A stretch of 64,000 nt of DNA from Hyperoodon ampullatus (Eukaryota; Chordata; Mammalia; Artiodactyla; Ziphiidae): positions 161,053,980 to 161,117,979 of the forward strand of contig OX457057.1 in NCBI GenBank assembly GCA_949752795.1, given 5' to 3'. The notes below the pieces were generated by a model, which was not told the DNA's origin, made no database searches, and saw only the letters and a list, made by a program, of their open reading frames with translations. Of this stretch, positions 36,930-49,420 are shown piece after piece (the stretch's first letter is position 1; each line of letters starts with the position of its first letter). Made by a program: the position numbers and the translations under genes.

Positions 36930-38125
36930 TCAATGAATAAAGGGGAGTGGATGGTAGAATTCAGTGCTGGTGAAGGTTATTTGATACTGCTACTCTCACA
37001 AATATTGCTGGTGTGCTTATAAGCTCTTAAATTCGTTTGGAAAGCAATTAGGCAATATGTATCAAACCCATAAATTTTTCATACACTTTAGCTCATGTAA
37101 TTCCACTTTTGAGTGTCTATTCCACAGAAATAATAAAATTCGAAACAAGTTTCATACATGAAGATGCTTATTACAGCATTACATTTTGGAGAAAAATAAC
37201 CTAAATATCCAACAAAAGAAAAGTAATATACAATTATTGAAACTAATTATGAAACCTAGCAACTGTGAAATACTAAATTGTGAAATACTAAATTTTTTAA
37301 AAAGCAGAATGCACTATTGGATTATCATAAGTATGTAAAAATGTTAAAGATAAAAGCAGTGATAATCCCATTGTTGGCTAGGGTGTGCAGAAATTAGAAA
37401 ACAGTTTCCTGGTGGGTATGCAGAGGGACAATGTCCTCTGAGGGCATTTTGGCAGTATCTTTTATAGCCCAACAGTGTGATGGATTTGACCCAATCCATA
37501 CAAAAATTTGTCCACAGAAAATAATCAAGAATATTTATAATGATATAGTTGCAAGGACGCTTAAAAAAGAGAATAACCTACATATCCAACAGCAGGGGAT
37601 TATTAGAGTATATAAAATGGAATGTTACAGTCATTAGAAAATACAACACAAGAGTAATAACGTAGAAAAGTGTTTGAGATTTATAAGGAAGTAAGGGAAA
37701 AAAGAGAATATGAAGCAGTATGAACTTTAGGATAATTTTTTTTAAAGAAGCGTAAATAGAAATATATATAAATATAAAAGTGGTTACCTGTACATTATAA
37801 TTTTTATTTTCTTCTTTTTGCTTTTTTCAGTTTCCTCAGTGAGCACATTATTTTATAAAGCAGAAAAAAACTAATAAAAGTTGTTTTCAAAAACACTGGG
37901 GACAAACTGGAAGGAAATATATCAGAATGCTATTCAGAAGTACATTATGGAAAAAAGTATATTAGTGAGATGTATTTTATGAAATTTTTTCTTTCTTCTC
38001 TTTCAGATTTACTGTAAAGTTGTTATATGTTTTCAGTAATATTCGTAAAAGATAAAATATTTATATGCAGTGAAATATAGAGCATATGTGGTAATTATTT
38101 TTATAATTTAATATTACATTTTTTA
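36930..38125 (+). mobile_element. old L1 (L1M-type) 3' fragments
   Basis: Two diverged L1 3'-end segments in the same orientation, about 36930-37345 and 37360-38125. Each carries landmarks such as AGCAATTAGGCAATATGTAT, CTAAATATCCAACAAAAG or CTACATATCCAACAGCAGGG, and GAGTATATAAAATGGAATG. No coding part remains. Confidence 0.75.
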
Positions 38126-38555
38126 AATGCTCTCTGCAGCTCCTGCTCCCCTGATATGAACCTGCCTGGGTCCTGCCCTCTTCCCACTGCATGTCACTAG
38201 TCTTTCACTGGGTGAGGGGCAGCATTACTGTGGTGGAGACTCTCCTGTGCCTAGGGCTGGTTCAGGGGATGCCACTTTCAAGTCTATCCAATGGCAGAGG
38301 AGCCCTGGGAGATCCGTTTGGCTCTCAGTTCTTGACCTTGTGAGCAACTGCTCCCCCCGCACCCCTCTGTGTTCCCACATGTACACGCAATGTAGCTCCA
38401 CGAATAAATGCCCTTGTTACATTCCTATACTTTTCTAGAGGTATTTGCCTCCTGGTATGAGCTGAGTCCCATTCCCAAGGTCTTCCACTAACATCTACAT
38501 CTGCCAAGGTATTTCACTTTCTTCCTGGGGCCTTAGCCTTCCCATCTAATAATGA
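38126..38555. other. intergenic sequence without recognised features
   Basis: Unique sequence between an L1 fragment and a short tandem repeat. Confidence 0.4.
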
Positions 38556-38598
38556 ATCCCCAATAAAAATCCCCAATAAAAATCCCCAATAAAAATCT
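38556..38598. repeat. 13-bp tandem repeat, about 3 copies
   Basis: Repeats of ATCCCCAATAAAA. Confidence 0.95.
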
Positions 38599-38677
38599 TT
38601 CCTTAAATGTATTTTTTAGTGCCTGCTGCTGCTGCAGATAGCGATAATGATAACAACATAACAGCATATGGTGGTAA

Positions 38678-38830
38678 TAATAATAACCAACATTTATTGA
38701 AAGTTTAAAACTGCCAGGCACCAGGGTAAGTGCTTCTACATGTATAATTCCACCTATTATTCACAACAGTACCATAAGTGGTATTGGTGGATGAAAAAAC
38801 TGAGGTTAACAGGGGCTAAGCTTGTCTCTA
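38678..38830 (-). repeat. MIR SINE fragment
   Basis: TAATAACCAACATTTATTGA and a GATGAAAAAACTGAGGTTAA block match the reverse-complement MIR. Confidence 0.88.
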
Positions 38831-39284
38831 CCCTCCACAGAATGGAAGAATGGCTGATTCCCACAGAAGGCAGATAATCTCTACTGTGGAATAGCCCAGG
38901 AAGACCATTGGGGTGCATCTGTTCAGACTTAAACCTCTGAGCTGACTCAGGGCTTTTCCCACTGAAAGCTGCCCATGGCTGGCAGGTGACCTCCCAGGAG
39001 CAATGGTCCTCAGAGCCTCCTCAGACCTGTGCCTTCCAGCTACAACCCAATGGGAGGGTGGGTACCAGAGGATGGCCTGGTGGTGATGTGGCTTTCCCCA
39101 GGTGTAAGTTCTGCCAGGGCAGTCGGTCAATAGCCAGTAAGAGTATCCAGTACTTTCTGGACATTTACATATTACATTTCTGGGAACCAAACCCAACATG
39201 TCAGTGGATCTAGTTCTAAGGGAAGAATCTCCAGAAACTCAACTTAAGAAAATGATTAAAGTTTGCATTCGTCTTTACATTTTA
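38831..39284. other. intergenic sequence without recognised features
   Basis: Unique sequence. The minus-strand frame 38828-39199 (123 codons) has no recognisable domain. Confidence 0.4.
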
Positions 39285-39450
39285 CAAAGTTCCTCCACAT
39301 ACTTTATCTCATTTGATCTTCATAATCATGCCTGGGCTTGGGTATGATTATCAGGAAACAGAGAAGTTAAGTGGTTTGCCTAAGGTCACACTGCTAATAA
39401 GTTGCAGAGTCAACTGGAAATTAAATCCAGCCTTTGACTCCCAATCTGGT
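39285..39450 (-). repeat. MIR SINE
   Basis: TTATCTCATTTGATCTTCAT, AGAAGTTAAGTGGTTTGCC and AAGGTCACACTGCTAATAAG are reverse-complement MIR. Confidence 0.85.
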
Positions 39451-40274
39451 GCTCTTTCCACTCCGCACAGCAGACTTGTGTGTCTTCTAACCCTTGCATT
39501 TTAGGAACTTCACAGAGTGGGCAAGTTCACCCTCAGACACCAGGAATCCTGAGGCCCAGTCTCTTTCTCCACTGAGGGATGAATTCGCTGCCCCCACTCC
39601 TTGTCACCCCATCTCCAATTATTTCCTCCTTGTCCTTATTCCTCTCAAACCCTCTTTTATCATTTGCATTTTGAAACTGTTTCCTTAATTATTCTCCTGC
39701 TGTTGGAATCCTGCTCCCCCTGTCTTTGTGGCATCCTTTGATTTATCTCTGTCTGGATAACAGCTCCCCGATTCTCCCTGGGGAATTCAATTTTCATTCA
39801 TTTTTCTGCTGGGCTAGATTGATATAGACCCTCTGCCCTGGTCCATATTAGTCATCCCAGCAGAGAAAACCAGGGAGACAAACCCTAAGCCCAGCCCCTG
39901 GGGAGTCACTGTCTTGTTCGGGGAGCCACAAGGAGTTCTCCAATGAAAGGACAGGGGCCTTTGCTCTTCTCCATCTGTCCACCCAGTCCTCCCAGTCATT
40001 TGTCACAGGCCCCTTTTGTGAGCCCACCACTTTGTCATTTGTCTCCTTCTCTTCCCAGAATCTTCCAGGGATCTCTCCCCGCTGGGATGCTGATTAGTTG
40101 TTGCTCATCTTAAACCTGCCCTGTGTCCTTGACACAGGAATTTAAGGGACACTGAAAAGAGATGGTCCTGTACTTGGACATCTAACTCTTAAAATGAGAT
40201 TATGAGTCAGTAAGTGGCTGAGAAACGGAATAAGTAAAGGGCACTGGGATCCTTAGAGAAAGAAGGAAAGTGAC
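39451..40274. other. intergenic sequence, partly L2-like
   Basis: C/T-rich sequence at 39560-39740 may be diverged L2. No gene seen. Confidence 0.35.
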
Positions 40275-40470
40275 AAAAGCTAACCCTTACGTCGCCGGCA
40301 CTGCTCTAAGTGCTCCATATATGTTAACTCATTCAATCCTCACAAATCCCCTGAGGCAGGAACTATTATTATCCCCATCAGATGAAGAAACTGAGTCAGC
40401 ACAGAGAGGTCAAGTGATGTGCCCAAGGTTGCACAGGTAGTAAGAAGTGGAGCCAGGGTATTGTCATAGG
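40275..40470 (-). repeat. MIR SINE, nearly complete
   Basis: GTTAACTCATTCAATCCTCA, ATTATTATCCCCATCAGATG and GCCCAAGGTTGCACAGGTAG mark a reverse-complement MIR. Confidence 0.9.
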
Positions 40471-40944
40471 TAGTCTGGTTATATTTCTGCCAGCACCATA
40501 AAGTAACTTTTATTTGAAGGTTCCTGGGCATAGCCAGGTGGTGGGTCCACACAGAGTACATTACCTGGCAAGGCCAAATCCTCTGAGATCCACCTGTGCA
40601 GCTATCGTACCCCATGGCCTATGTGTACGGGGAGCAGGGGAATGAATTGGGGGATTTGGTTTCATTCTAATCTCAGGGTTTATTCTTTTGATTTCCTATC
40701 AAAAATCTAGAGTATTTTAGATTACTTCTTAATTCATGCATTCACTGAACATCTATTGAATGCCAGCTTCTGGCTGGGCCCTGGAAGACAATGACCGGGG
40801 TGTCAGGCGCAGATAGCCCGTAGCCTACTTTGCTCCAGGATTCCCAGCCTGCTGGTGACGACATAGTGTCAGCAAAGTTCCCCAGGTGCATCTGCCTTCC
40901 TTGTGCTGGGAGGGACTCAGAGACTGGGTTAGCAGACATTTGGG
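40471..40944. other. intergenic sequence without recognised features
   Basis: Unique sequence. An L2-like end (CTGAACATCTATTGAATGCC) is possible at 40740-40800. Confidence 0.4.
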
Positions 40945-41085
40945 TTCTAGGTTCAGAGTACCTGCATTCAAATCCCAACTTGTGTACATCCTAATTGGGG
41001 TAACCTTTGGAAGTTTCCTTGCTTTGCCTTCTCAATGGCTAAATAACGATAGTATTCTCCTCACAGACGGTCACCTGAAGCACCT
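40945..41085 (+). repeat. diverged MIR
   Basis: GTACCTGCATTCAAATCCCA and CTTCTCAATGGCTAAATAACG fit a degraded sense MIR. Confidence 0.45.
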
Positions 41086-41544
41086 AGGGAGCTTTTCCCT
41101 AGAAACGTTGGCTGGCATCATTATTGTACCCCCTCTGTAGTATTTTGCCTGTTTTTCTTTCTCTTGTTTTATATTTATGGGAGAAACCAAGAGGCAAGAA
41201 ACTCTCTTGGAACTTTCAAGCAAAGACTAGAACTTGGGAGCTCTTCTTTCCTAAAAATATTAGTTGGGAGAGAGACCCATGATTGGTTTTTTTCCCTCCT
41301 TTTGGAGGTGGAGGAGACCTACTCTTACAACATGGTCACAAGCTGAGGTCAAGGTGCCACAATTACTCCTTGGTGAAATTTTAACCGTCTTGTGAAAAGC
41401 TCCCACTCCACTATAGAAACAGGCAGCTTTTGTACCAAGCAAAGGAGACAGGATGGTACAGCTGGGTGGTGGCTGGGAGAAGCGTTGCCTGAAAATAGCC
41501 TTCTGATGCAATGGGTCAGACCATCAGGGCTCACTTGACACCTA
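41086..41544. other. intergenic sequence without recognised features
   Basis: Unique intergenic sequence. No gene or repeat family recognised. Confidence 0.4.
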
Positions 41545-41700
41545 GGGCAAGTTACTTAATCTTGCCGACTTCTTTCCTCATCTGTAAAATTGGGAAATGC
41601 CTCCCCTACATTGCAGGGTGCTTGTTGGATTAGAGATAATGCATATAAACCCCAGAGCCCTGTGTTCAACACACACAAGGCATTCAGATGTCATTGTGGT
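41545..41700 (+). repeat. MIR SINE
   Basis: Sense MIR: GGGCAAGTTACTTAATCTTG, CCTCATCTGTAAAATTGGGA. Confidence 0.88.
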
Positions 41701-42009
41701 GGTTGTTAACAAGGTGACCCACAGTCGTAATCAGTAAGTGGGCTCTGCTCTTCCTGCATCCTTCCCCAAACAGCCTCTCCATGGCACAGTGAGATACTCG
41801 ATGCTACATCTTCTCTTCAGAAGCCGCTCTGCCCACACAACCTGCATTTATGCTCTCTTTGCCTTTGTTTTTAAAGTTGATCTAATATCCAAGTTCATTG
41901 AAAGAAAGAACTTGGGCTCCAGATGTTGCACAGCTGGCACCCTTTCTCCCTACCCCATTTCCCTCTTCAGTCTCCAGGACTCAGGGGCATCCTGAATCCA
42001 AGAATGATT

Positions 42010-42195
42010 CAGTGACCAACATTTTTGTGGTGCTTGATAGCTGGTTAAGGGCCTTCCCACACCTATTCTCACCCAAGCCTCACAAGGTAGGTAGGGCCCA
42101 TCATAATCCGACTGCATTACCGATGAGGAAACAGTGCAAAAATGTGGGGCTGTCTACACTACCATACCAGGGCCCACTCCCAGAGCCTCTAACCT
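42010..42195 (-). repeat. MIR SINE
   Basis: CAGTGACCAACATTTTTGTG, CACAAGGTAGGTAGGGC and TTACCGATGAGGAAACAG are reverse-complement MIR. Confidence 0.78.
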
Positions 42196-42929
42196 GATGA
42201 TCTGTTGTCTCAGCTTCTAAGGAGGAGGCTATAAACGGGGAGCAGGAGGAAGAGGGGTGGGAAGTCCAGCCTGGATCCATTTGAAAATAGCTGCAGGTGT
42301 CAAGGCTAACCTATAAGACAACCCTGTCATCTTGGCGAAGAATTTTTACTGGAGGAACTTAACTCAGCAGTTTCCTCTCGGGAACTGACTTACAACCAAA
42401 AAAGCATGAATGTGCCAGATGTGGGCAGAGGTGACAGGAGAAAGGCTGGGGGAGGGGTGGGGTTCACGTGAGAAGTGGTGAGGCGGGGGTCAGACTCCCC
42501 ACCCCGAGACCAGATGGACTTCAGTTTCGCTGCCTGTTGGAGGGTGACCCACTCTGAGCCTCCACTTACTGACTGGTATGTGGAGAGTGCCAGTTCCTGC
42601 CTGGTAGTATGGTCACAGGAGGGCTCCAGCTGTTAGCACAGGGCCTGGCACATGGAAAGTCCCCCACAGATGCCCGCTATTGTGAGTGTATAAGGACGAG
42701 GAACTTCTTTTACTTCTCTCACTGCTTGGCCACCTCCTCTCTTCACAGCCCTGGTTCACTGGGAAGGGGCCTGCCTTTCATCACCAAAACTTTCTGCCTG
42801 CAGCGAAGGGACAAAGACATACTGTGACGATGGCCATTTTGGATGGTCAAAGAAGAAATACCGAGAGCTTTGGGGGCAAAGGATTTCCCCAAGACCTCAC
42901 CGAGGAAGCATTCCATAGAAGACATAAAC
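42196..42929. other. intergenic sequence without recognised features
   Basis: Includes a short possible MIR or L2 remnant at 42610-42680. No gene recognised. Confidence 0.4.
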
Positions 42930-43105
42930 CCTGGATCTACTCTACATCTGAGCTTTGTGGCTGTGAGAAGTTGAGCTGTCCCAGCCTCTGTTTTGCTGTG
43001 TTAGCTGGGGATGATAATACTCAGATAATTCTCCTGAGAAGGGGTTGTTGGGGGTCATATGAGACCATATGAAAAGCCCCTAAAGCAAATGCTCCATAAA
43101 AGTTC
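42930..43105 (+). repeat. MIR SINE, diverged
   Basis: GTGGCTGTGAGAAGTTGAGC, GGGGATGATAATACTCAG and AAAGCCCCTAAAGCAAATGC fit a sense MIR. Confidence 0.65.
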
Positions 43106-43134
43106 ACTCTACTTCCCTGTCCCTGCACACACAG

Positions 43135-43292
43135 GATCCTCGGATTTACAGTGTGCATAAATCACCTGGGAGTTTTGTTTAAATACAGGTTCTGATTCAG
43201 CAGGTCTGGGACCTGAGATTCTACATTTCTAACAAGTTGCCAGGCCATGCCCTTCCTGCTGGCCCGTGGACGCCACTGTGTGTGGGCATGCT
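43135..43292 (+). mobile_element. MER5A hAT-Charlie copy
   Basis: CATAAATCACCTGGGAGTTT, TCTGATTCAGCAGGTCTGGG and ACATTTCTAACAAGTTGCCA are MER5A landmarks. Confidence 0.85.
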
Positions 43293-43296
43293 CTAG

Positions 43297-43610
43297 GGCA
43301 CCACTGTCCAATACAGGAGCCACTAGTCACACGTGGCTACTGAGAAATGTGGCTGATAGGAAATGAAATGTGCTATAAATGTCAATTGCATGTTGGATTC
43401 TAAGACTTAATACAAAGAAAAGAGTGTAAAGTATCTCATTAAGATTTTAGAAAGTTTTATTACATGTTGAAATGCTGATCTTTTGGATATATTAGGTTAA
43501 ATAATATCATTTATTAATTTCATTTCTTTTTTCTAGTTGCGTGGCTACCAGCAAACTTAAAATTACTCAAGTGGCTGGCATCATATTTCTGTTGGACAGT
43601 GCTGTTCCTG
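43297..43610. mobile_element. non-autonomous hAT-Charlie element (MER1/MER2-like)
   Basis: About 310 bp with matching terminal inverted repeats: GCACCACTGTCCAATACAGG on the left and TCTGTTGGACAGTGCTGTTC on the right. The subterminal CACACGTGGCTAC and GCGTGGCTACC blocks are typical of this Charlie group. The interior is AT-rich and noncoding. Confidence 0.8.
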
Positions 43611-43643
43611 GGCGTTTTGACCTGACTGTACTGTGCTCATGCG

Positions 43644-43668
43644 CACACACACACACACACACACACGT
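43644..43668. repeat. CA microsatellite
   Basis: About 12 CA units. Confidence 0.93.
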
Positions 43669-45639
43669 ACGCATACAGCAGTCCCTTTTTTCCCCCTTAG
43701 AACCCAGCACAGTTTCTGGCTTTGAGTAGGGGACTAATAAGCGTTTGCTGGTGAATGAGTGGGGAGGATGCCCACAAATGGAGCCCCATGAGAGATGGCC
43801 CCGCACGCGGGTGAAGAGACCTCAGCTGCAGCAGGGAGCCAGCGGGGCTGAGCAGGTGGCTCTGCCTGAAGAATGGCCATCTCCCCCTTGCAGTTGACCC
43901 TGACCTGCCACCCATCCATTCTCCGTCATCCTCGGCCCACCCTCTGCTCTTTTCAAGGCTTGATGGCAAAGAAAAAGGAATTCTAGTGTTCCCTCCCCAG
44001 GGCTCGCCAGATAAAGAAGATGGTCACAGGGTCGCCTGAATCCAGGGACCAGTCTGTGCCCCGCAGGCTTCCTGCCTTCTCTGAAAGCCACCTCAGCTAA
44101 CACTGGGGGCCCCACCCCTTTCCTCTGCTTTCCTCTCCCAGGCTTCTCTTTGTGGTCTTCACCCCATCCCTGCTAGGAGGGGTGGGGGGTGAAGGGGGAG
44201 GGATGGGAGAGAAGTCCAAGATCATGGGCACGGGCCAGGTATGAACGTGCATAGACCTCCCTGAGCCCCTGTCACAACCTGACGGGATCTTAGAGAAAGA
44301 GATGGCAAGCAGCTTCTAAAGATGCTCCCCACGTCCACTCTGAAATTAGCAGGACCGCTCAGAGCCCAGATTCCCACATCTTCTGATCCTCCCAGCGACC
44401 AGAGTCAGGTTCCAGGGCGCTGCAGTCTGAGATCTGGGGATACGAGGACATACGGGGGAAGGAAAACCAGCCCAGAAGAGGTTGTGGTGGAGCAGGAAAG
44501 TCCCCAGGGTGCTCGGGAGCTGGGCTCCGCCCCAGACCACAGGGCTCGGAGGGGACTGCTGCCGCCTCCACCGGGGCCTGGGCGCATGTGCACGTGGGCC
44601 CTTATCCTCCCACTTCAGTATCTCCCGCACCCACCTCCTGTTTCCTTTCCACGCCTCTGATACTAAGCAGGACAAAGCATTCTCGGAGCATGTGAACTTA
44701 CCAGAGGTCAGGGGAAGACTCTGCCTTCATGGTGAGGACTGGAGGCTGGAGCTGCTCTTCTCAACGCGTGCTGAGTGCAGGCGGCTCTAGAGGAAAGTCA
44801 GAGAGTGTCTGGGAGGGGAGCGGCACCCCCATCTAGGGTGGGAGCTGGGGGAGGGGCGTGGGGGCAAGGGCGGGGCTGTTCCAAAGGAGGAGGCCAAACG
44901 GACAGATCGGGACAGAGCCCGGGGGAGGCCCTTCTCCTCTTTCCTCTGAGGAAAGGTGCTCTGCTGCCCCTTGGAAGCTGGGGAAATGAGGGTCTGTCTG
45001 GGGAGGGGAGCAGGGGGGCTAAGACCGCCTCAGAGAAAATTAAATTGCACTTGAGGGCAAATTCTATTAGGGAATAGAGCCTGTCTCTCAACAGCCTGCG
45101 TCCATTTAGGTGATTAGCTCAGCCCAGCACCTCCACCCCAGAGCCTGGTGAGCTCTCTCCCTCAGCTGGGGGAGACGGGCCTGCGGCCTCTGAGGGCCCA
45201 GCCGCCCCTGCTTCCCTTTCCTGCCCCCCAGCCCACCCTGGGAGGACCCTTCTGTCACCACTCATGGCCCCCCAGTCTCTTTGAAAGTGGCCAAGAGGGT
45301 GTGAGCCCCTGGCTGTCCTCCTAGAGCACAGGCCGAAAACAAGGACAGGCAAGGCCAGGGAGGACCGAGCTGGGATTTCCACTGCTTAGGCCTGGGGCAG
45401 GGATGGGGGAGGTCAGAGGTCAGATGAAGGAGACCACTGGGCACCGGGTGGTCAGATGGCTGGAAGATGGGAAGGATCTGGATAGGAGGAGAAGGGGGAA
45501 GAGGAGGGGATCCCGTGAGCAAAAGGGCACAAGTAAAAGTGAGGAGATGGACAAAGAGGCAGGGTTTGAATGGGCAGAATTTGGCACCAGGGAGTAGGTA
45601 CAGAGAAATACAAGTGATGACACTTGGAGAATGTCCACT
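43669..45639. other. intergenic sequence, mostly unique
   Basis: GC-rich sequence with frames of 90-112 codons and no domain. An AT-rich interruption at 45035-45120 (AAAATTAAATTGCAC, GGTGATTAGCTC) could be a small conserved element. No gene seen. Confidence 0.4.
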
Positions 45640-45795
45640 GTAATGATAAATTAATGTAATGGAATAGTAACTGGTAAAATAAATTCATCTGTAAAATGGG
45701 CATCATAATAATATCAAGTACTTTACGGGGCTGTTGTGCTGCCTAAATGCACATACTGAGCTCACCAAATGTTCAGGGTATTATTATTAGCTATT
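45640..45795 (+). repeat. MIR SINE 3' half
   Basis: TTCATCTGTAAAATGGGCAT, GGGGCTGTTGTGCTGCC and a final TATTATTATTAG. Confidence 0.82.
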
Positions 45796-46019
45796 GGTTG
45801 TGTGTTAATACCTGTCACACCGTATCCAAGCTTTGGCAGAAAGGTCTAGATTGAGGCCCCGTGACTGAGGCCCACTTACCAGTCCCCTACTTCCTAGCAC
45901 CAGTGGCACCTGATTCACCAGGGTTAGGTCCCTGATTCATGGGCCAGTGTCAACCGGCTGGACCAGCCTCTGGACCCTGCCGGCCATCAGCCCCATGAAG
46001 AGATGGTGTGGTGCCTCCT

Positions 46020-46260
46020 CTCCTTGGTATTGAAAGAGTTTGCTTGATTTCCTTCAATTTCTGGCTATAAAATTATTTCAGCTGCTTAACGAAAGCACCT
46101 GAAATGTATTATGAGGAGAGCCCGTACGTAGTTTCCAGAACAAGGAGAAACATTAGTGCAGGCAACATAAAATGAGTTCTGAGAACACATAATGCAGCAT
46201 CGTCTCTGACCTGCGGCCAGAATTATTCTATTGTATGTGACCCTCCTCTTGAGGGCTCGT
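46020..46260. promoter_or_regulatory. candidate intergenic enhancer between QSOX1 and LHX4
   Basis: Repeat-free AT-rich stretch with TAAAATTATTTCAGCTGC, AACATTAGTGCAGG, ACATAATGCAGC and GAATTATTCTATTG about 11 kb upstream of the LHX4 start. It resembles developmental enhancers by composition and motif content only. Confidence 0.35.
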
Positions 46261-47039
46261 CTAAGGCTCCCCCAAGTGCCTTGAGGACATAGAATTTCAG
46301 CCCCAAGCGAGCTTGACTTTTAAACCAAGGGTTAAACCATTTCTTTATATTGCTGGGGTGGTTGCACTAGCCCAAATAGCAAGAAATTTGTGTTCTGTGG
46401 GGAAGGCAGCAGAGCGGGTGTTCAGAAAGGGAGGGAAAGAAAGGAAGTGTGTGCTGTGCGGAGTGCAGGATGTCGCCGGTCTCGAGGCTGCGTGCAGCAT
46501 AGTCACTCTGTTCATTGCAGTGGGGAGAAGCCCAGGACTGCTCTGCCCATTTCTCCAGCCCAGGGTCTCTCTCAGAGAAGCTACTCCCGCCCAGGGATGG
46601 GCTCCAGCGAGTCCCATCCACCCCTGCCTCCTGCTCAACTGTCAGGGTGTGGGTTTAGCCCCTGAAGGTACAGGTGAGCCCTAGGAGCCGGCTGGTGTTG
46701 CAGATAGCCTGGCGCCCTCCCCGTGGAGGTTGCCCAGGTCCCTCAGGGTCCAGGCTTTCTGGCCTCAGACACACCAGCTAGTGTGGACGAGGCCCCTGCT
46801 TCCGGAGAACGCCCTCCCCTCATCCCTGTGCTAACATGGGGCAGGTCCCTCCAGGGGTTCCAGCATTGTCATGACAACAACATCCGTGATAATACACACA
46901 TTCCTGCCCTTACCTTGGGTGCCCGCACCTTGTCCCAGCCACTCAGTCATGGGGATCCTCTTGGGCGGCTCTGAGAAGGCATTCAAGCACTGTTGTTTCT
47001 CACTAGCTGTGCTCTCCAAAGGCGATCTCATTTACTAAC
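46261..47039. other. intergenic sequence without recognised features
   Basis: Unique sequence. The 123-codon plus-strand frame 46313-46684 shows no domain. Confidence 0.4.
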
Positions 47040-47185
47040 GGCCTCAGTGCTGGAGACCTTGGGCAAGTTACTCAACCACAGGAAAACGGAGAGAGCAACA
47101 CCTGCCTCAGGATTACACCTGAAATAATTGCGCTCAGGGCCTGGCCCTGAACAGGTGTTGTGTAGGTGGTAATAAATGTTGTTAT
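47040..47185 (+). repeat. MIR SINE
   Basis: CCTTGGGCAAGTTACTCAAC and GGCCTGGCCCTGAACAGG, ending GGTAATAAATGTTGTTAT. Confidence 0.8.
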
Positions 47186-48474
47186 GACAGCCTTGGGCCC
47201 CGTCCTTGATACTCTCTGCTGACAGTAAAGAAACTGTCTTGTTTGCCGTTATGTTTCCAGCTCCAAGTGTAGGGACCAGCATATTACGGGGTCTTTGTAA
47301 ATATATGTTACACAAACGAATGAAGGAGCGAGTGAGTTTGTAAGTAATCCACTGCTGCAGCCCGAGAATGGGAGGAGCACATCCTCCCAGGGGCAGAAGC
47401 AGGCTCTCAGCTGCTGCTCCCCGAGCGGCCACGCGGCCCTGTCGGGCCTGTTTAGGCTGCAGGGCCTATTGTCAATGTGGTGGCTGGCTGGGGACTCAGG
47501 CTTACTCAGCTGTCAGGGCCCTACTTACCTCTTACCCCTAATGGTCCCTGGCTTTTCATGTACTTCCTGCTCTCCCATGGCACTCTTTGGACTTTATTAC
47601 GTATGCCACGTGATCCCTGTGGTGAGAGTTAAAGAAGAAGGGGAAAGCCTGGGATAACCACCCAGACACCAAGGCACAGGAAAAGCCACACCAGCCTCCT
47701 GCTTCAGGGCTGCTTGCTGGGACAAGGTTGGGGGGTTCCTGCCCACCAGCCCCCAGGGTGCTGCTCCAGGCCCAGGGTGCACACTGCTTCTTTCCTTCTT
47801 TCCAAGTCCTGGCCCCTTTTAAAAGCCACCTCTGGCATCACAGGACCGGATCCTCAGGCTGGAAGCATCTGAGAGGACTTCTAGCCCACTGCCCGCCCTG
47901 CAGAATTAGGTCTGTGCACCCCTGCGCGGCACGCATCCGGCCTCTGTGTGGACACAGCAGGTTTCAGGGGCTCCCTCTTCAGAGGCAGCCAGGACCATTA
48001 CCAGGCAGTTCTGCCCAGGACCATTCCTTCCCACAAAGTTTTGCCTTCGAATAAATTTAATTGAAAGTGTGATTTTGCTGTGTGTATGTTAACGTATGCC
48101 TTAGAGTTAGCGCCTAAATTATTGTAAATTCTCTCAAAATAACTTTACAACCTGGAGTTACTTGCTTTTCCACCATTTATTTAAATGACAATGATAAGAG
48201 GTGATCTCCAAAATTCATGATTAGATCTTTGCTTTTTCAAAGTGGGCTATGATTTTTAACTGAATTTTAGATTGTTGACTATTTCCTGAAAACACAAAAA
48301 CGAGTTGCTCTCAAAAATGTGGTTGCCATTTACATGACCACATCCTAAAAGAGCACACACATCACATTCTCATCCATGGAGTAGACCTTTGGGGGTTATA
48401 CTAGTCAGAAGAGGTCACGTGGTCGTGCGTCACACAAGTGATGTGTAATGAACATCTCTAGTATCTGTGCCTTT
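47186..48474. other. intergenic sequence without recognised features
   Basis: GC-rich at 47330-48000, then AT-rich and repeat-free at 48040-48420 with AATTTAATTGAAAG and CCTAAATTATTGTAAA motifs. No gene seen. Confidence 0.4.
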
Positions 48475-48700
48475 GTGGAATACCCTCCCCTTGAATCTGG
48501 GCTGGGCCTGTGACTTATTTTAACCAACAGAATGCAGAAGATGTGTCACTGGGCCTGTTCTGGGACTAAGCTTTAAGGAGGCATGGCACTTGGGGGGTTT
48601 GGGGGCCCTGTGTATATAAGACGTTCAACTGCTCTGTCAGGGAGACCATGTGCCGAAAGCTTGCCAAAAAAGGGTCTATCAATGGACATATCTTACAGTG
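48475..48700 (-). mobile_element. MLT1 (ERVL-MaLR) LTR fragment
   Basis: CCCCTTGAATCTGGGCTGGG and ACCAACAGAATGCAGAAGAT match the reverse complement of MLT1-type LTRs. Confidence 0.65.
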
Positions 48701-48854
48701 CTTCTGAGAACCTAAATTTTTTTTTTAAACACTTTTTGGCATCTCTGCTCTCCCTAGGGTACTGAGTGCAGCCAGGGCAGAGAGCCGAAGTGGCCTGGGA
48801 CAGAGAGGAGGTGAGTCTTAGCAAAGTCAGCAAGTGTTTTACTTACCAGTGTGT

Positions 48855-49195
48855 ATGGAGGTCACACATTCGTTCATCAACCACTCGTTGAGCAGCGAGG
48901 GTGACAAACAAGGAGATACAGGCATGGACAGGATGCCGTCCCTGCCTTCCCAGAGTTCACAGTCTGACGGGGGGAGGCTATGTGGTCAGCACGCACCTTC
49001 AATAATGCAGGGAGCAACAAGAGAGGAAAAGGAGTGCTTAGTGTGGCTGCAGAGGGGAGGGGAGGAAGAGCCTGACTGTGGGGTTGGTGGCAGGGTGTAT
49101 AAGGAGGGCCAGGGAAGGCTTCTCAGAGGAGGTGACCTAGGATCCCAGACAGCTTGGTGGGGAAGGATTTCTGGTGGGGAGAAAAGCACATATGA
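48855..49195 (-). repeat. L2 LINE 3' fragment
   Basis: CATTCGTTCATCAACCACTC, GGACAGGATGCCGTCCC, a CCCAGAGTTCACAGTCTGAC block and GGGAAGGCTTCTCAGAGG follow the reverse-complement L2 end. Confidence 0.82.
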
Positions 49196-49420
49196 GGCCC
49201 ATGGAGTGAGAGATCCTGAGACTTAGGGGGCCCACAAGTCCTACTGTCCAGCCTGGGGTGGGGAGGGTACCTGTGGCTATGGCCAGAGAGGCAGCTGGAG
49301 AGGCGGGCAAGCATTCAGAGCCAGCTGGGCAACCGCACCAAGGTGTTACATGTTACTGGCTGAGGAGAACTTGGGCCTCAGGCCTGCACCTTTCACGGCA
49401 GGGACATCTTGCTAAAAAAT

